64,000 nucleotides of DNA. Source: Holdemanella porci (GTDB lineage: Bacteria; Bacillota_I; Bacilli_A; Erysipelotrichales; Erysipelotrichaceae). Below the pieces are notes generated by a model. The model was not told where the DNA came from and did not search any database. It saw only the letters and a list, made by a program, of their open reading frames with translations. Where the stretch lies: assembly GCF_019052655.1 (NCBI RefSeq), contig NZ_JAHQVB010000005.1, forward strand, positions 1 through 64,000, read 5' to 3'. The position numbers and the translations under genes were made by a program. Shown here piece by piece: positions 45,080-53,617 of the stretch (position 1 is its first letter; the number at the start of each line of letters is the position of its first letter).

Positions 45080-45670
45080 ATGGTGAATTTAAGACATCCA
45101 GATAATATATTTTATGATCGCGAAGGCGATTTATTCATAATCACAACGGATTTAGATGGTCGTCAGGAAGTGGTTTGTAAGACCAATCTTGAATGTGTGA
45201 GTGATGTTTTGGCAAGATTATTAGATATCAATTTTAAAAAGGTTCTAGACAGTGATGATCATTTACGTATGTTTGGTGATTTAGAACAATTTGCGTGTGT
45301 ATATGCACTGAAACTAATGACATATAAGACGGTAAAGGGACTTTATTTAGAGTTTCCTACTTTAGCCAAGTATCAAGGTGCAGCTCTAATCAGTGCCAAT
45401 ACAATCATTGATAATCGTAATGATGGCTACAACAATAAGTATCACTTAATGTTGGTGAATGTTATCTATACATCTATGATTCATGCGACTGTTAAGTATG
45501 CAGGTTCAAGTCAAGAGGCTGCACACATGAAAGAAGTGTTTGAAACGGTTTTACCAGATGATAAGGGTCTGATTGAAACGTTGAATGATTTCTATGATGG
45601 TGCTATCAATGAAGCGGATTTAACGGATATTATTAAGAATATTCAAAACGAAAATACGACAAAAGCTTAA
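45080..45670 (+). CDS. Conserved hypothetical protein
   Basis: 196 residues; I do not recognise the family. It is soluble, acidic at the C-terminus, without signal peptide, membrane segment or obvious motif. It begins GTGAATTT-like at ATG 45080 behind AAGGTGATCAC, a good anti-SD match, and follows the flavoprotein gene by 11 bases, so the two are probably cotranscribed. A perfect 8-bp inverted repeat lies just after it. Confidence 0.7.
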   Translation: MVNLRHPDNIFYDREGDLFIITTDLDGRQEVVCKTNLECVSDVLARLLDINFKKVLDSDDHLRMFGDLEQFACVYALKLMTYKTVKGLYLEFPTLAKYQGAALISANTIIDNRNDGYNNKYHLMLVNVIYTSMIHATVKYAGSSQEAAHMKEVFETVLPDDKGLIETLNDFYDGAINEADLTDIIKNIQNENTTKA

Positions 45671-45684
45671 AAAAATCGTTTTCA

Positions 45685-45758
45685 TCGACCGATTTTCGAT
45701 TTTCGGTCGAGTACAAATGTAAAAAACATCTCTATGTTTAACGTGGAGGTGTTTTTTT
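45685..45758 (+). promoter_or_regulatory. Two hairpins before an HTH gene, the second a terminator hiding the ribosome binding site
   Basis: Hairpin 1: TCGACCGA (45685-45692) with TCGGTCGA (45703-45710). Hairpin 2: AAACATCT (45724-45731) with AGGTGTTT (45747-45754), followed by seven T directly before ATG 45759. The ribosome binding site GGAGGTG (45745-45751) lies in the 3' arm of hairpin 2. Confidence 0.65.
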
Positions 45759-46370
45759 ATGAAACAAATTGTGCAATTTATTGAAGATAATAATATTTCA
45801 GAGGAAGTAGTTGCCAAAGCAGCCCATATGTCTTTGCGTAATTTTAGAAGGCAAATTCATTCTGAGGATCGCACGCAAACGCGTATTGTACTTATTCTTG
45901 CAGATTATAATCATCAATCTATTGATTCGATTTTCTTTGATCAAATGTATAATCAGCCCGTTAATTTAGAAGGCTTAACATGGAATCAGGTTCAAGATAT
46001 TATGAAATTGATTCATCCTGAACTATTTACAGATATTAAAAGAAGTTCGAAATTTAAGGATTTTGAATACAATTTAAAAAATGATATGGGTGATCGTATG
46101 CGTTTTATACGAGAAGTTGTTTTTTCGCTTTCACAAACTCAATTTGGCAAATATATGGAAGTAACGAGAAATACTGCTAAGTATTGGGATGAGGGACAGA
46201 TCAATGTGGATAAGATCTTAAAAATATCGCAAAGAACAAACATCAGTATGGACTTTATGATTCGTGATAATTATCCGTTGACTTTACAGACACAAGGTAT
46301 GAGTGAGGCTTTATATTTGGCAGTTATGACAAATTGTGTATTGTATCGTTTGAGAAATATGAAGCAGTAA
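45759..46370 (+). CDS. Helix-turn-helix protein of unknown family
   Basis: 203 residues. Near the N-terminus EVVAKAAHMSLRNFRRQIH has the look of a helix-turn-helix, and a second one lies at LSQTQFGKYMEVTRNTAKYWDEGQINVDKILKISQRTNISMDFMI, which resembles Cro/CI-type domains. Two such units in one chain suggest a DNA-binding regulator, but I cannot name a family or target. Translation starts at ATG 45759 behind GGAGGTG, which is inside a terminator-like hairpin, so expression may be controlled in the leader. A clean terminator follows. Confidence 0.65.
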   Translation: MKQIVQFIEDNNISEEVVAKAAHMSLRNFRRQIHSEDRTQTRIVLILADYNHQSIDSIFFDQMYNQPVNLEGLTWNQVQDIMKLIHPELFTDIKRSSKFKDFEYNLKNDMGDRMRFIREVVFSLSQTQFGKYMEVTRNTAKYWDEGQINVDKILKISQRTNISMDFMIRDNYPLTLQTQGMSEALYLAVMTNCVLYRLRNMKQ

Positions 46371-46385
46371 AATAACTTTAACTTT

Positions 46386-46409
46386 AGAGCAAAAAAATGC
46401 TCTTTTTTT
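46386..46409 (+). terminator. Intrinsic terminator before the polyamine operon
   Basis: AGAGCA (46386-46391) pairs with TGCTCT (46398-46403), followed by seven T. Confidence 0.88.
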
Positions 46410-46410
46410 C

Positions 46411-46483
46411 TTGCATAATTGATGGTTTCCTATATAATAGACTTGTTCTTTTAATAAAACAAAAAGTTTATTATAAAAAACAA
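46411..46483 (+). promoter_or_regulatory. Promoter and leader hairpin of the pot operon
   Basis: TTGCAT (46411-46416), 16 bp, TATAAT (46433-46438). Just downstream an imperfect inverted repeat opens with CTTGTT near 46442 and closes with AACAAG near 46479; it may be the regulator's operator or a leader hairpin. Confidence 0.65.
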
Positions 46484-46497
46484 GCAGGGGTGATTGA

Positions 46498-47031
46498 ATG
46501 AAAATAGGCAAAAAACTAAAAGAGCTTCGAACCCAGAATGGGTTGACTTTGGAAGAACTTGCGAATCGTAGTGAATTAACGAAAGGCTTTTTATCGCAGT
46601 TAGAGCGCGACTTAACAAGTCCAAACATTTCTGCATTGGAGAATATATTGGAAGCTTTAGGTACCAATTTGGCAGATTTCTTTCAATCAAGCAAGGAAGA
46701 GCAGATTGTTTTCCATACGCAAGATTTTTTTGTGAATGAGCAAGATGATTTGGTTACGGAATATATTATTCCTAATGCCCAGAAGAATCAGATGGAACCT
46801 CTTTTATTGACTTTAAAACCGGGCGCAAAGTCACAGGAAGTCAAGGCTCATGAGGGAGAAGAATTTGGCTATATTTTAAAGGGCAGTGTTGTTTTAGTTG
46901 TTGGTAATAAAAGGTTAAAAGTTAAATCAAAAGAAACCTTCTATATTACAGGTAAGGAAGGGCATTATTTAGAAAACGTATCGAGTGCGGATGCCAAAGT
47001 ATTATGGGTATCTACACCGCCTGTATTTTAA
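46498..47031 (+). CDS. XRE-family regulator with cupin domain (PuuR-like)
   Basis: 177 residues. An N-terminal HTH_3 domain ([41 protein letters not shown]) is followed by a C-terminal cupin ([15 protein letters not shown] and [16 protein letters not shown]). This arrangement is common for regulators of polyamine or amino-acid genes such as PuuR. It lies directly before potABCD and ends 20 bases before potA, so it probably senses a polyamine and controls the operon, itself included. Ribosome binding site GGGGTG. Confidence 0.9.
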   Translation: MKIGKKLKELRTQNGLTLEELANRSELTKGFLSQLERDLTSPNISALENILEALGTNLADFFQSSKEEQIVFHTQDFFVNEQDDLVTEYIIPNAQKNQMEPLLLTLKPGAKSQEVKAHEGEEFGYILKGSVVLVVGNKRLKVKSKETFYITGKEGHYLENVSSADAKVLWVSTPPVF

Positions 47032-47051
47032 TTGACAAGGAGAGAACATAC

Positions 47052-48635
47052 ATGGAACAGGAAAAGAATAAATTAATTCAATTTCGCCACATCGTAAAAG
47101 AATTTGATGGTCAAGTTGTGTTAAAGGGTATTGATTTAGATATATATGAAAATGAGTTTGTCACACTATTAGGTCCTAGTGGTTGTGGAAAAACAACTTT
47201 ATTACGTATTTTAGGTGGTTTTTTAGAACCTAGCGAAGGACAAGTCATCTTAAATGGAGAAGATATTTGTGAAGTGCCAGCCTATAAGCGTGAGTTGAAT
47301 ACGGTTTTCCAAAAATATGCACTATTCCCTCATATGAATGTGTATGACAATATTGCGTTTGGATTGAAAATTAAAAAGATGAGTAAGGACGTTATTGATC
47401 AAAAGGTCATGAAAATGTTGAAGTTGATTGGTCTTGAAGGATTTGAAAATAAAGATGTTACTTTACTATCTGGTGGTCAGCAGCAGCGTGTTGCGATTGC
47501 GCGTGCCTTAGTTAATGAGCCAAGCGTATTATTGTTGGATGAACCTTTGAGTGCGTTGGATTTAAAGCTTCGTAAAGAAATGCAGTATGAATTAAAGAAG
47601 ATTCAACAAGAAGTAGGAATCACATTTATCTTCGTTACGCATGATCAGGAAGAAGCACTAACAATGTCAGACAAGATTGTTATCATGAAGGATGGCGAGA
47701 TTCAGCAGGTTGGTAGTCCAGAAGACATTTATAATGAACCAGTCAATCAATATGTTGCGAAATTCATTGGGGAAAGTAATATTATTCCAGCACGTATGGT
47801 TTGCGATAAGAAAGTGCGTTTTGATGATATTACATTTGATTGTGTCGATGTTGGATATAAAGAAAATGAACCGGTGGATGTCGTAATTCGCCCAGAAGAT
47901 ATTGATATTGTGGATGTGAAAGATGGCAAGATGACTGGTGAAGTTGAGAGTGTATTATTTAAGGGTGTTCACTATGAAATTATGGTGGAAACAGTTCCTG
48001 GTACGCATGTTACGGTAAATATGCACGTAAACAAGAACTATGCGATCACAAGTGAAGATGGAAAAGAAAAGATTTCTGCCAACGACTTCTATCTAGACTT
48101 AGAAGATATGAAGGATATTGATGATAAAGAAATCATTGCGCGTGCCGATGCACAGGCTTGGAATCCTGAAACAGATGAGTTTATTTCAATTCATGATATT
48201 GATACAGATTTAAAACAGGAAGTAGGAGAATATACTGTTACTTTCTCAACAAACAATAAAACTTCAATTACGCGTAAGATTTGGGTTGTGGACCAAAGGG
48301 TTGTTGAAAACAAGAAGGCTAATGAAGCCGTTTCTGCGTTTAACTTCTTTAAAACAGTGGATGAAATCAAGGAATCCATGGCTATTGATACAGACTTGAA
48401 GACTTGGGCAAATGCACAGGGTTGGAAGTTGGATGACGAAAACGAAACAGTAGATCTAGATGTAGATTATGATTTTGATCCTGAAACAATCAAGGAAGGA
48501 ATTTATAAGGTTACTTTCTGGACAACAGGACGTGAATTTAAGATTCATACAACGGATTATGTAGAGGAAGGAAAAGAAGTCGGACTTACTTTCTTTGCGG
48601 AAGATATTCATGTTATGGAGAAAATGGGATTCTAG
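47052..48635 (+). CDS. potA: Spermidine/putrescine ABC transporter ATPase PotA with duplicated insert in the TOBE region
   Basis: 527 residues, about 150 more than usual. Residues 1-240 are a normal ABC ATPase: Walker [11 protein letters not shown] (41-50), signature [15 protein letters not shown] (138-152), Walker [13 protein letters not shown] (159-170) and switch His H197. The TOBE domain starts near 245 and should continue from about 328 to the final [18 protein letters not shown] (510-527), but a segment of some 175 residues is inserted. It holds two similar modules, each starting ADAQAW or ANAQGW and containing a strand pair like [10 protein letters not shown] or [10 protein letters not shown], reminiscent of Ig-like surface repeats. 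ATG 47052 follows AAGGAGAG. Confidence 0.93.
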   Translation: MEQEKNKLIQFRHIVKEFDGQVVLKGIDLDIYENEFVTLLGPSGCGKTTLLRILGGFLEPSEGQVILNGEDICEVPAYKRELNTVFQKYALFPHMNVYDNIAFGLKIKKMSKDVIDQKVMKMLKLIGLEGFENKDVTLLSGGQQQRVAIARALVNEPSVLLLDEPLSALDLKLRKEMQYELKKIQQEVGITFIFVTHDQEEALTMSDKIVIMKDGEIQQVGSPEDIYNEPVNQYVAKFIGESNIIPARMVCDKKVRFDDITFDCVDVGYKENEPVDVVIRPEDIDIVDVKDGKMTGEVESVLFKGVHYEIMVETVPGTHVTVNMHVNKNYAITSEDGKEKISANDFYLDLEDMKDIDDKEIIARADAQAWNPETDEFISIHDIDTDLKQEVGEYTVTFSTNNKTSITRKIWVVDQRVVENKKANEAVSAFNFFKTVDEIKESMAIDTDLKTWANAQGWKLDDENETVDLDVDYDFDPETIKEGIYKVTFWTTGREFKIHTTDYVEEGKEVGLTFFAEDIHVMEKMGF

Positions 48636-48638
48636 AAA

Positions 48639-49466
48639 ATGAAAAAATTTCAACAATTAGCAATCCCTTATATTGTGTGGGCTTGCATCATGTTGTTGCT
48701 TCCGATGTTGCTGATTGCGTTTTATTCAATCATTCAGCAAGGCAACAGTATTGTGCACTTTAAGCTTACATTAGATAACTATGTTCGTTTCTTTACAGAC
48801 AAAGATTTCTTGTTGATTTTATGGCGTTCTTTATGGATTGCCATTAAGACAACCATTATTTGTTTGTTGATTGGATATCCAATCGCATACTTTATTTCTA
48901 AGAATAGTCCTAAAGTTCAACAAATCTTAGTTCTTGCGATTACTCTTCCTACATGGATCAATATGCTTGTAAGAACATACGCATGGATTGGTATTTTATC
49001 AAGTGATGGAATTATTAGTAGCTTTTTAGGCTTGTTTGGAATTCATACAGAACTTTTATATACAGAGGCTGCTGTATTGATTGGCATGGTGTATAACTTC
49101 TTGCCATTTATGATTCTGCAGATCAACACGGCTTTAACGAAGATGGATAAATCTTTATTAGAGGCGGCTCAGGATTTGGGGGCCAATAAATTCCAAACGT
49201 TTTGGAAGGTTATTTTCCCACTTTCATTACCGGGCGTAGTTTCAGGTATCACATTAGTGTTCTTGCCAGCTGTAAGTTCATTCTTCATTCCTAAATTATT
49301 GGGTGGAGGACAATTCTTCTTGATTGGTAACGTCATTGAAAACCAATTCATTACTGTGGGAGAATGGAACTTTGGTTCAGCTATCTCAATGATCATGGCT
49401 ATGATCATGATGCTTCTAATGATGCTTGTAAGGAAATTGGAAGAGCGTAATAAGGAGGAAAAATAG
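48639..49466 (+). CDS. potB: Spermidine/putrescine ABC transporter permease PotB
   Basis: 275 residues with six membrane segments. The cytoplasmic EAA loop that touches PotA is in LLEAAQDLGANKFQTFWKVIFPLSLPGVVSG. N-terminus MKKFQQLAIPYIVWACIMLLLPM. It starts three bases after potA and ends two bases before potC, so the operon is tightly packed. Forms the pore together with the permease half of PotCD. Confidence 0.94.
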   Translation: MKKFQQLAIPYIVWACIMLLLPMLLIAFYSIIQQGNSIVHFKLTLDNYVRFFTDKDFLLILWRSLWIAIKTTIICLLIGYPIAYFISKNSPKVQQILVLAITLPTWINMLVRTYAWIGILSSDGIISSFLGLFGIHTELLYTEAAVLIGMVYNFLPFMILQINTALTKMDKSLLEAAQDLGANKFQTFWKVIFPLSLPGVVSGITLVFLPAVSSFFIPKLLGGGQFFLIGNVIENQFITVGEWNFGSAISMIMAMIMMLLMMLVRKLEERNKEEK

Positions 49467-49468
49467 GC

Positions 49469-51355
49469 ATGTCGAAAGATAAGAGAGTATTAGGTAAAGT
49501 AGGCATGGCTTTATTATTGGTGTTCTTTTATGCACCAATATTATTCATGATTATTTTTTCCTTTAATAGTTCAAAATCATTAACACACTTTACAGGGTTC
49601 TCGTTACGTTGGTATGAGGCTATGCTTAAAAATCACAGTATGATGGAATCTTTGTATATCACCATTATTATTGCCTTATTGGCAACAATTATTTCTACGA
49701 TCATCGGTACGATTACGGCGATTGGTTTATCAAAGTCAAAGAAAGTATTGCGTGCTTTTGTCAGTCAGGTCAATGATTTTCCAATCATGAACCCTGAAAT
49801 TGTTACTGCCATTGGATTGATGCTTCTATTTATTACTTTCCAAATTGAAAAGGGATTTGTGACATTATTATTAGCACATATTGCTTTTTGTATTCCATAT
49901 GTGATTTTGAGTATTATGCCAAAGATCAAATCACTAGATCCAAACTTGGCAGATGCTGCAATGGATTTAGGGGCTACGCCTTGGCAGGCTTTGGTGAAAG
50001 TTATTGTGCCACAAATTATGCCGGGTATTGTTTCAGGTGCTTTGATTGCGTTCACAATGTCTTTTGATGATTTCGTTATTTCATATTTTGTAACGGGTCA
50101 AGGTGTGAAAAACTTGAGTATTATGGTGTATACAATGTCTAAGCGTATTAATCCAAGTGTAAATGCGATTAGTACATTGGTTGTCTTGTTGATCACAATC
50201 ACATTAACAATTGTGAATATCTTACCTATCATTCGTAAAAAGACAAGTCCTTCAAAACAAAATAAACCTTGGAAATGGGCTGTTGCAGGTGTTGTAGTCG
50301 TTGGCTTAGTGGCTTCTTTATTTGGCTTAAATAAATCAGCTGGTAGTCAGCCTTATGCAGGACAAACTTTACATGTATATAACTGGGGTGAATATACAGG
50401 TGAAAATATCATTTCAGGTTTTGAAGAGTTAACGGGAGCTAAGGTTATCATGGATAACTTTGATTCAAACGAGCAGATGTATATTAAGGTTGCCAATGGC
50501 GATGCGTATGATGTATTAGTTCCAAGTGATTATATGATTCAAAGAATGATGCAGGAAAAAATGCTTCAAAAATTAGAGCCAGAAACTCGCAAAGAATGTT
50601 TAGGTGAATTGGTGGATGCGATCAAAGGTCTTCCGTATGATCCAAAGAATGAATATTCAATTCCTTATTTCTGGGGTACTGTTGGTATCGTATACGATAA
50701 GAGAAAAGTATCTGAAGAAGATTTGGAAAAAGATGGATGGGATATTTTCTTAGATCAGAAATTTAAGGGAGATATCTATCTATATGATTCTGAAAGAGAT
50801 TCATTCATGATGGCATTAAAAGCTCTTGGATCTTCAATGAATACGACAAGTCAAGATGAATTGAATGCAGCATATAACTGGTTGATTCAATGTGTTCAGA
50901 CAATGGATCCAGAAATTGTAACAGATGAAATTATTGATAATATGGCACAGGCAAGAAAGGCTTTAGGAGTTATTTATTCTGGAGATGCGGCTTATGTCAT
51001 GTCTGAAAATGAAAATATGGGATTCTATATGCCAAAGAGTGGAACAAACTTATGGTCAGATGCGATGGTTATTCCTAAGAATGCGAAGAATCCTAAGCTT
51101 GCGAATGAGTTTATTCGTTATATTACTAGCTATGATGCAGCTATGGATAATTCGAGTTATGTTGGATATACTTCACCAAATAAAGAAGTTATGGAAGAAC
51201 TTGGTGGTAAAGGCGGAGATTATGATGGTATCAACGCATATACACCTCGTGCTGGTTACGATAAGGATGAAGTATTCCAATATGATGAAACTACACGTAA
51301 GATCATTGCGGATTTGTGGTCTAGAGTAAAAGTTTCGGCAAGTAACGCACATTAG
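49469..51355 (+). CDS. potC: Fused permease and substrate-binding protein PotCD
   Basis: 628 residues. The first 270 are a PotC permease with six membrane segments and the EAA loop LADAAMDLGATPWQALVKVIVPQIMPGIVSG. A further membrane segment (WKWAVAGVVVVGLVASLFGL, about 271-290) tethers a PotD-type binding protein on the outside: LHVYNWGEYTGENIISGFEE, DNFDSNEQMYIKV, DVLVPSDYMIQRM and YIVDKR-like VGIVYDKRKV. The binding protein is thus fixed to the transporter and needs no lipid anchor. Such potCD fusions occur in several Firmicutes. AAGGAGG precedes the start; a strong terminator follows. Confidence 0.95.
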   Translation: MSKDKRVLGKVGMALLLVFFYAPILFMIIFSFNSSKSLTHFTGFSLRWYEAMLKNHSMMESLYITIIIALLATIISTIIGTITAIGLSKSKKVLRAFVSQVNDFPIMNPEIVTAIGLMLLFITFQIEKGFVTLLLAHIAFCIPYVILSIMPKIKSLDPNLADAAMDLGATPWQALVKVIVPQIMPGIVSGALIAFTMSFDDFVISYFVTGQGVKNLSIMVYTMSKRINPSVNAISTLVVLLITITLTIVNILPIIRKKTSPSKQNKPWKWAVAGVVVVGLVASLFGLNKSAGSQPYAGQTLHVYNWGEYTGENIISGFEELTGAKVIMDNFDSNEQMYIKVANGDAYDVLVPSDYMIQRMMQEKMLQKLEPETRKECLGELVDAIKGLPYDPKNEYSIPYFWGTVGIVYDKRKVSEEDLEKDGWDIFLDQKFKGDIYLYDSERDSFMMALKALGSSMNTTSQDELNAAYNWLIQCVQTMDPEIVTDEIIDNMAQARKALGVIYSGDAAYVMSENENMGFYMPKSGTNLWSDAMVIPKNAKNPKLANEFIRYITSYDAAMDNSSYVGYTSPNKEVMEELGGKGGDYDGINAYTPRAGYDKDEVFQYDETTRKIIADLWSRVKVSASNAH

Positions 51356-51382
51356 TCGAAGAAAATTTCTTCGACTTTTTTT
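51354..51382 (+). terminator. Intrinsic terminator of the pot operon
   Basis: AGTCGAAGA pairs with TCTTCGACT (51368-51376), followed by seven T; the stem includes the potCD stop codon. Confidence 0.92.
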
Positions 51383-51405
51383 CATTATTATTATAGAATG
51401 AATGC

Positions 51406-52431
51406 ATGAATCCGATTATTTTTATTTTATTATGCTTTGCTGCTTTAGGCTTATTTGACAAGATGTTTAAGAATCGACTTGGACTAGCCACTTCTTTTGA
51501 TCGAGGCATTATAACGATGGGCGATTTTATGATGAGCGTAGGAGGCTTTTATTGTATTGCGATTGCGTTCTTAAATGGTCATGCCACTTTATTTGAAAAT
51601 AAAGAAATGATTATTTCAAGTTTGTTGGCGCCAGATCTTGGTGGATATTCCATTATAGAGTCTATGACACATGCAGATAATATCTTGATTTTCTGTGGTG
51701 TATTATTAACGTCCACTTTAGGATGCTTAATTAGTTTTCAATTGCCAATCTTTTTAAATGAACTGGATACAGATGATTTGAATCACTATTTAAAAGGAGT
51801 TGTGTATGGTATTTTAGGTTTATTACCTATTCTTATTGGTTGTGGCTTTTTATTGCATATTGATCATTTTTTGATTGTGTTTTTACCCGTAATTCTTATT
51901 TGTGCTATTTTGATTGGTTTATTTTTTATTTCATTTCAAACATTAATTGTAGTATTAACCGTTTTTTCTAAATTAGTACAAATGCTTGGGTATATTTTCT
52001 TTTTTCTAGTTTGTCTAACCTTCTTTTTCAATTTGAACTTCACAAATGCGACATTAATCAATGAAGCACTACGCATTGTATTTCAAATGAGTATTATTGT
52101 ATGTGGTTCTTTAGTGTTTTGTGAAATTGTATTAAGAAAGTTTTCAAATCAGATTGAAAGAGTAGGTCAAATACTAAATATTGATAAATACTCAGTGATG
52201 GGAATTATCTTATCTTTTGGAACAAGTATTGCGATGCTTCCTTTATTTAGTAAGATGAATAAGAAGGGCAAGATTATAAATGCTGCCTTTTCTTTGAGTG
52301 GAGCTTTTGTGTTTGGCGGACAACTCGGTTTTATTGCCTCAGTCAATCCTGCAAGTGTGACTTGGTTTGTGGTTGTGAAACTGGTAGCCGGAATATTAGG
52401 TTTAGTTATAGCGAATGTAATGGAGGAATGA
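51406..52431 (+). CDS. eutH: EutH-like ethanolamine permease
   Basis: 341 residues with about ten membrane segments. The EutH family look is seen in FDKMFKNRLGLATSFDRGIITMGDFMMSVGG near the start, SSLLAPDLGGYSII, and GQLGFIASVNPASVTWFVVVKLVAGILGL near the end. EutH lets ethanolamine cross the membrane. No ethanolamine ammonia-lyase or microcompartment genes are in the window, so either they lie elsewhere or this member carries another small amine or alcohol. Its stop lies two bases before the next gene, so it is cotranscribed with the alpha-hydroxy-acid oxidase-like gene. Confidence 0.8.
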   Translation: MNPIIFILLCFAALGLFDKMFKNRLGLATSFDRGIITMGDFMMSVGGFYCIAIAFLNGHATLFENKEMIISSLLAPDLGGYSIIESMTHADNILIFCGVLLTSTLGCLISFQLPIFLNELDTDDLNHYLKGVVYGILGLLPILIGCGFLLHIDHFLIVFLPVILICAILIGLFFISFQTLIVVLTVFSKLVQMLGYIFFFLVCLTFFFNLNFTNATLINEALRIVFQMSIIVCGSLVFCEIVLRKFSNQIERVGQILNIDKYSVMGIILSFGTSIAMLPLFSKMNKKGKIINAAFSLSGAFVFGGQLGFIASVNPASVTWFVVVKLVAGILGLVIANVMEE

Positions 52432-52433
52432 TT

Positions 52434-53450
52434 ATGAATTATATGGAATTGATGGAAAAAAGTCGTGAAGTGATGGGGACAAAATTATGTAAGTCTTGTC
52501 CTGTATGTGATGGAAGGGCATGTCGAAATACGATTCCAGGACCTGGTGCTAAAGGGATTGGGGATGTTGCGATGCGTAACTATGATGCTTGGAAAAACAT
52601 TCGTGTGAATATGGATACAATTACTGATAATGAGCCAGTAAGTACAGAATTAGAACTATTTGGTCATACATTTAAATATCCGATTTTTGCAGGTCCTGTA
52701 GGAGCTGTAGCCATGCACTATTCAGATGCATATGATGATAATGGATACAATGATATCTTAGTAAAAGGTTGTATAGAAGCAGGCATTTGTGCGTTTACAG
52801 GAGATGGAAAAGATCCTAGTATAATGGAAAATGCGACACGAATTATTAAAGAGAATAATGGGTATGGTATTCCAACGGTTAAACCTTGGAGCTTAGAGAC
52901 TTATTTGGAAAAGCTAAATTTAGCTTTAAACAGTAATGCCTTTGCGGTAGCTATGGATGTAGATGCAGCTGGACTTCCTTTCTTGAAGGGGTGTCAGCCT
53001 CCTGCAGGAAGAATGAATACAGAACAATTAAAGGCAATCATTTCAAATACACCTGTACCATTTATTGTGAAGGGTGTTATGAGTGTGAAGGGGGCTTTAA
53101 AGGCAAAAGAAGCGGGAGCTAGTGCAATTGTGGTTTCGAATCATGGTGGTCGAGTTCAAGATCAGACGCCTGCAACTGCTGAAGTACTCGAAGAGATTGT
53201 AAAAGCTGTAGATGGCAGTATGAAAATCTTTGTGGATGGTGGACTTCGTAGTGGTGTCGATATCTTTAAGGCTTTGGCATTAGGTGCGGATGCTGTCATT
53301 GTAGCTCGTCCATTTGTGAATGCGATCTATGGAGCAAAAGAAGAAGGTGTTCAAGTCTTAGTGGATAAACTTGGCAGTGAACTTCAAGATACTATGGAGA
53401 TGTGTGGGGCTAAAAGCTTAAAAGACATCACTCGTGATATGGTAAGATAG
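52434..53450 (+). CDS. FMN-dependent alpha-hydroxy-acid oxidizing protein with N-terminal Cys cluster
   Basis: 338 residues, TIM barrel of the lactate/glycolate oxidase family. Catalytic His and Arg are in IVVSNHGGRVQDQTP, FMN phosphate site in VDGGLRSGVDIFKAL and GADAVIVARPF. An N-terminal C-x2-C-x2-C-x4-C motif (LCKSCPVCDGRAC) may hold an Fe-S cluster; this is typical of the clostridial branch. The Tyr residues of true oxidases are not obvious, so the enzyme is probably a dehydrogenase or has another substrate. ATG 52434 is chosen because GGAGG lies seven bases before it. It is coupled to eutH. Confidence 0.87.
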   Translation: MNYMELMEKSREVMGTKLCKSCPVCDGRACRNTIPGPGAKGIGDVAMRNYDAWKNIRVNMDTITDNEPVSTELELFGHTFKYPIFAGPVGAVAMHYSDAYDDNGYNDILVKGCIEAGICAFTGDGKDPSIMENATRIIKENNGYGIPTVKPWSLETYLEKLNLALNSNAFAVAMDVDAAGLPFLKGCQPPAGRMNTEQLKAIISNTPVPFIVKGVMSVKGALKAKEAGASAIVVSNHGGRVQDQTPATAEVLEEIVKAVDGSMKIFVDGGLRSGVDIFKALALGADAVIVARPFVNAIYGAKEEGVQVLVDKLGSELQDTMEMCGAKSLKDITRDMVR

Positions 53451-53473
53451 GCAGCTTAAATGCTGTCCTTTTT
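53450..53473 (+). terminator. Intrinsic terminator after the alpha-hydroxy-acid gene
   Basis: GGCAGC (53450-53455) pairs with GCTGTC (53462-53467, one G-U), followed by CTTTTT. Confidence 0.7.
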
Positions 53474-53483
53474 AATGTAGATA

Positions 53484-53592
53484 AAAAATGTGCAAAATAG
53501 ATACTGAAAATCTCGGAAAAATGTGTAAAAACAATACCAAAAAGTCCGAAAAAATGTGTTGAATAGATGTAGAAAAGTCCGGAAAAATGTGT
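53484..53592. repeat. 33-bp direct repeats upstream of an ATPase gene, about 3.3 copies
   Basis: AAAAATGTG recurs at 53484, 53517, 53550 and 53583, exactly 33 bp apart. Each unit ends in a TCYCGG or GTCCGR motif (AGTCCGG in the best copies). The last copy overlaps a TATAAT-like -10 at about 53598, so the array covers the promoter of the following gene. Confidence 0.9.
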
Positions 53593-53617
53593 TAATTTAT
53601 AATTAAGAGGTGGTATC

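Noticed and set aside
51406-53450. Ethanolamine utilisation cluster
   Set aside because: Only eutH is present; no ammonia-lyase or microcompartment genes follow.
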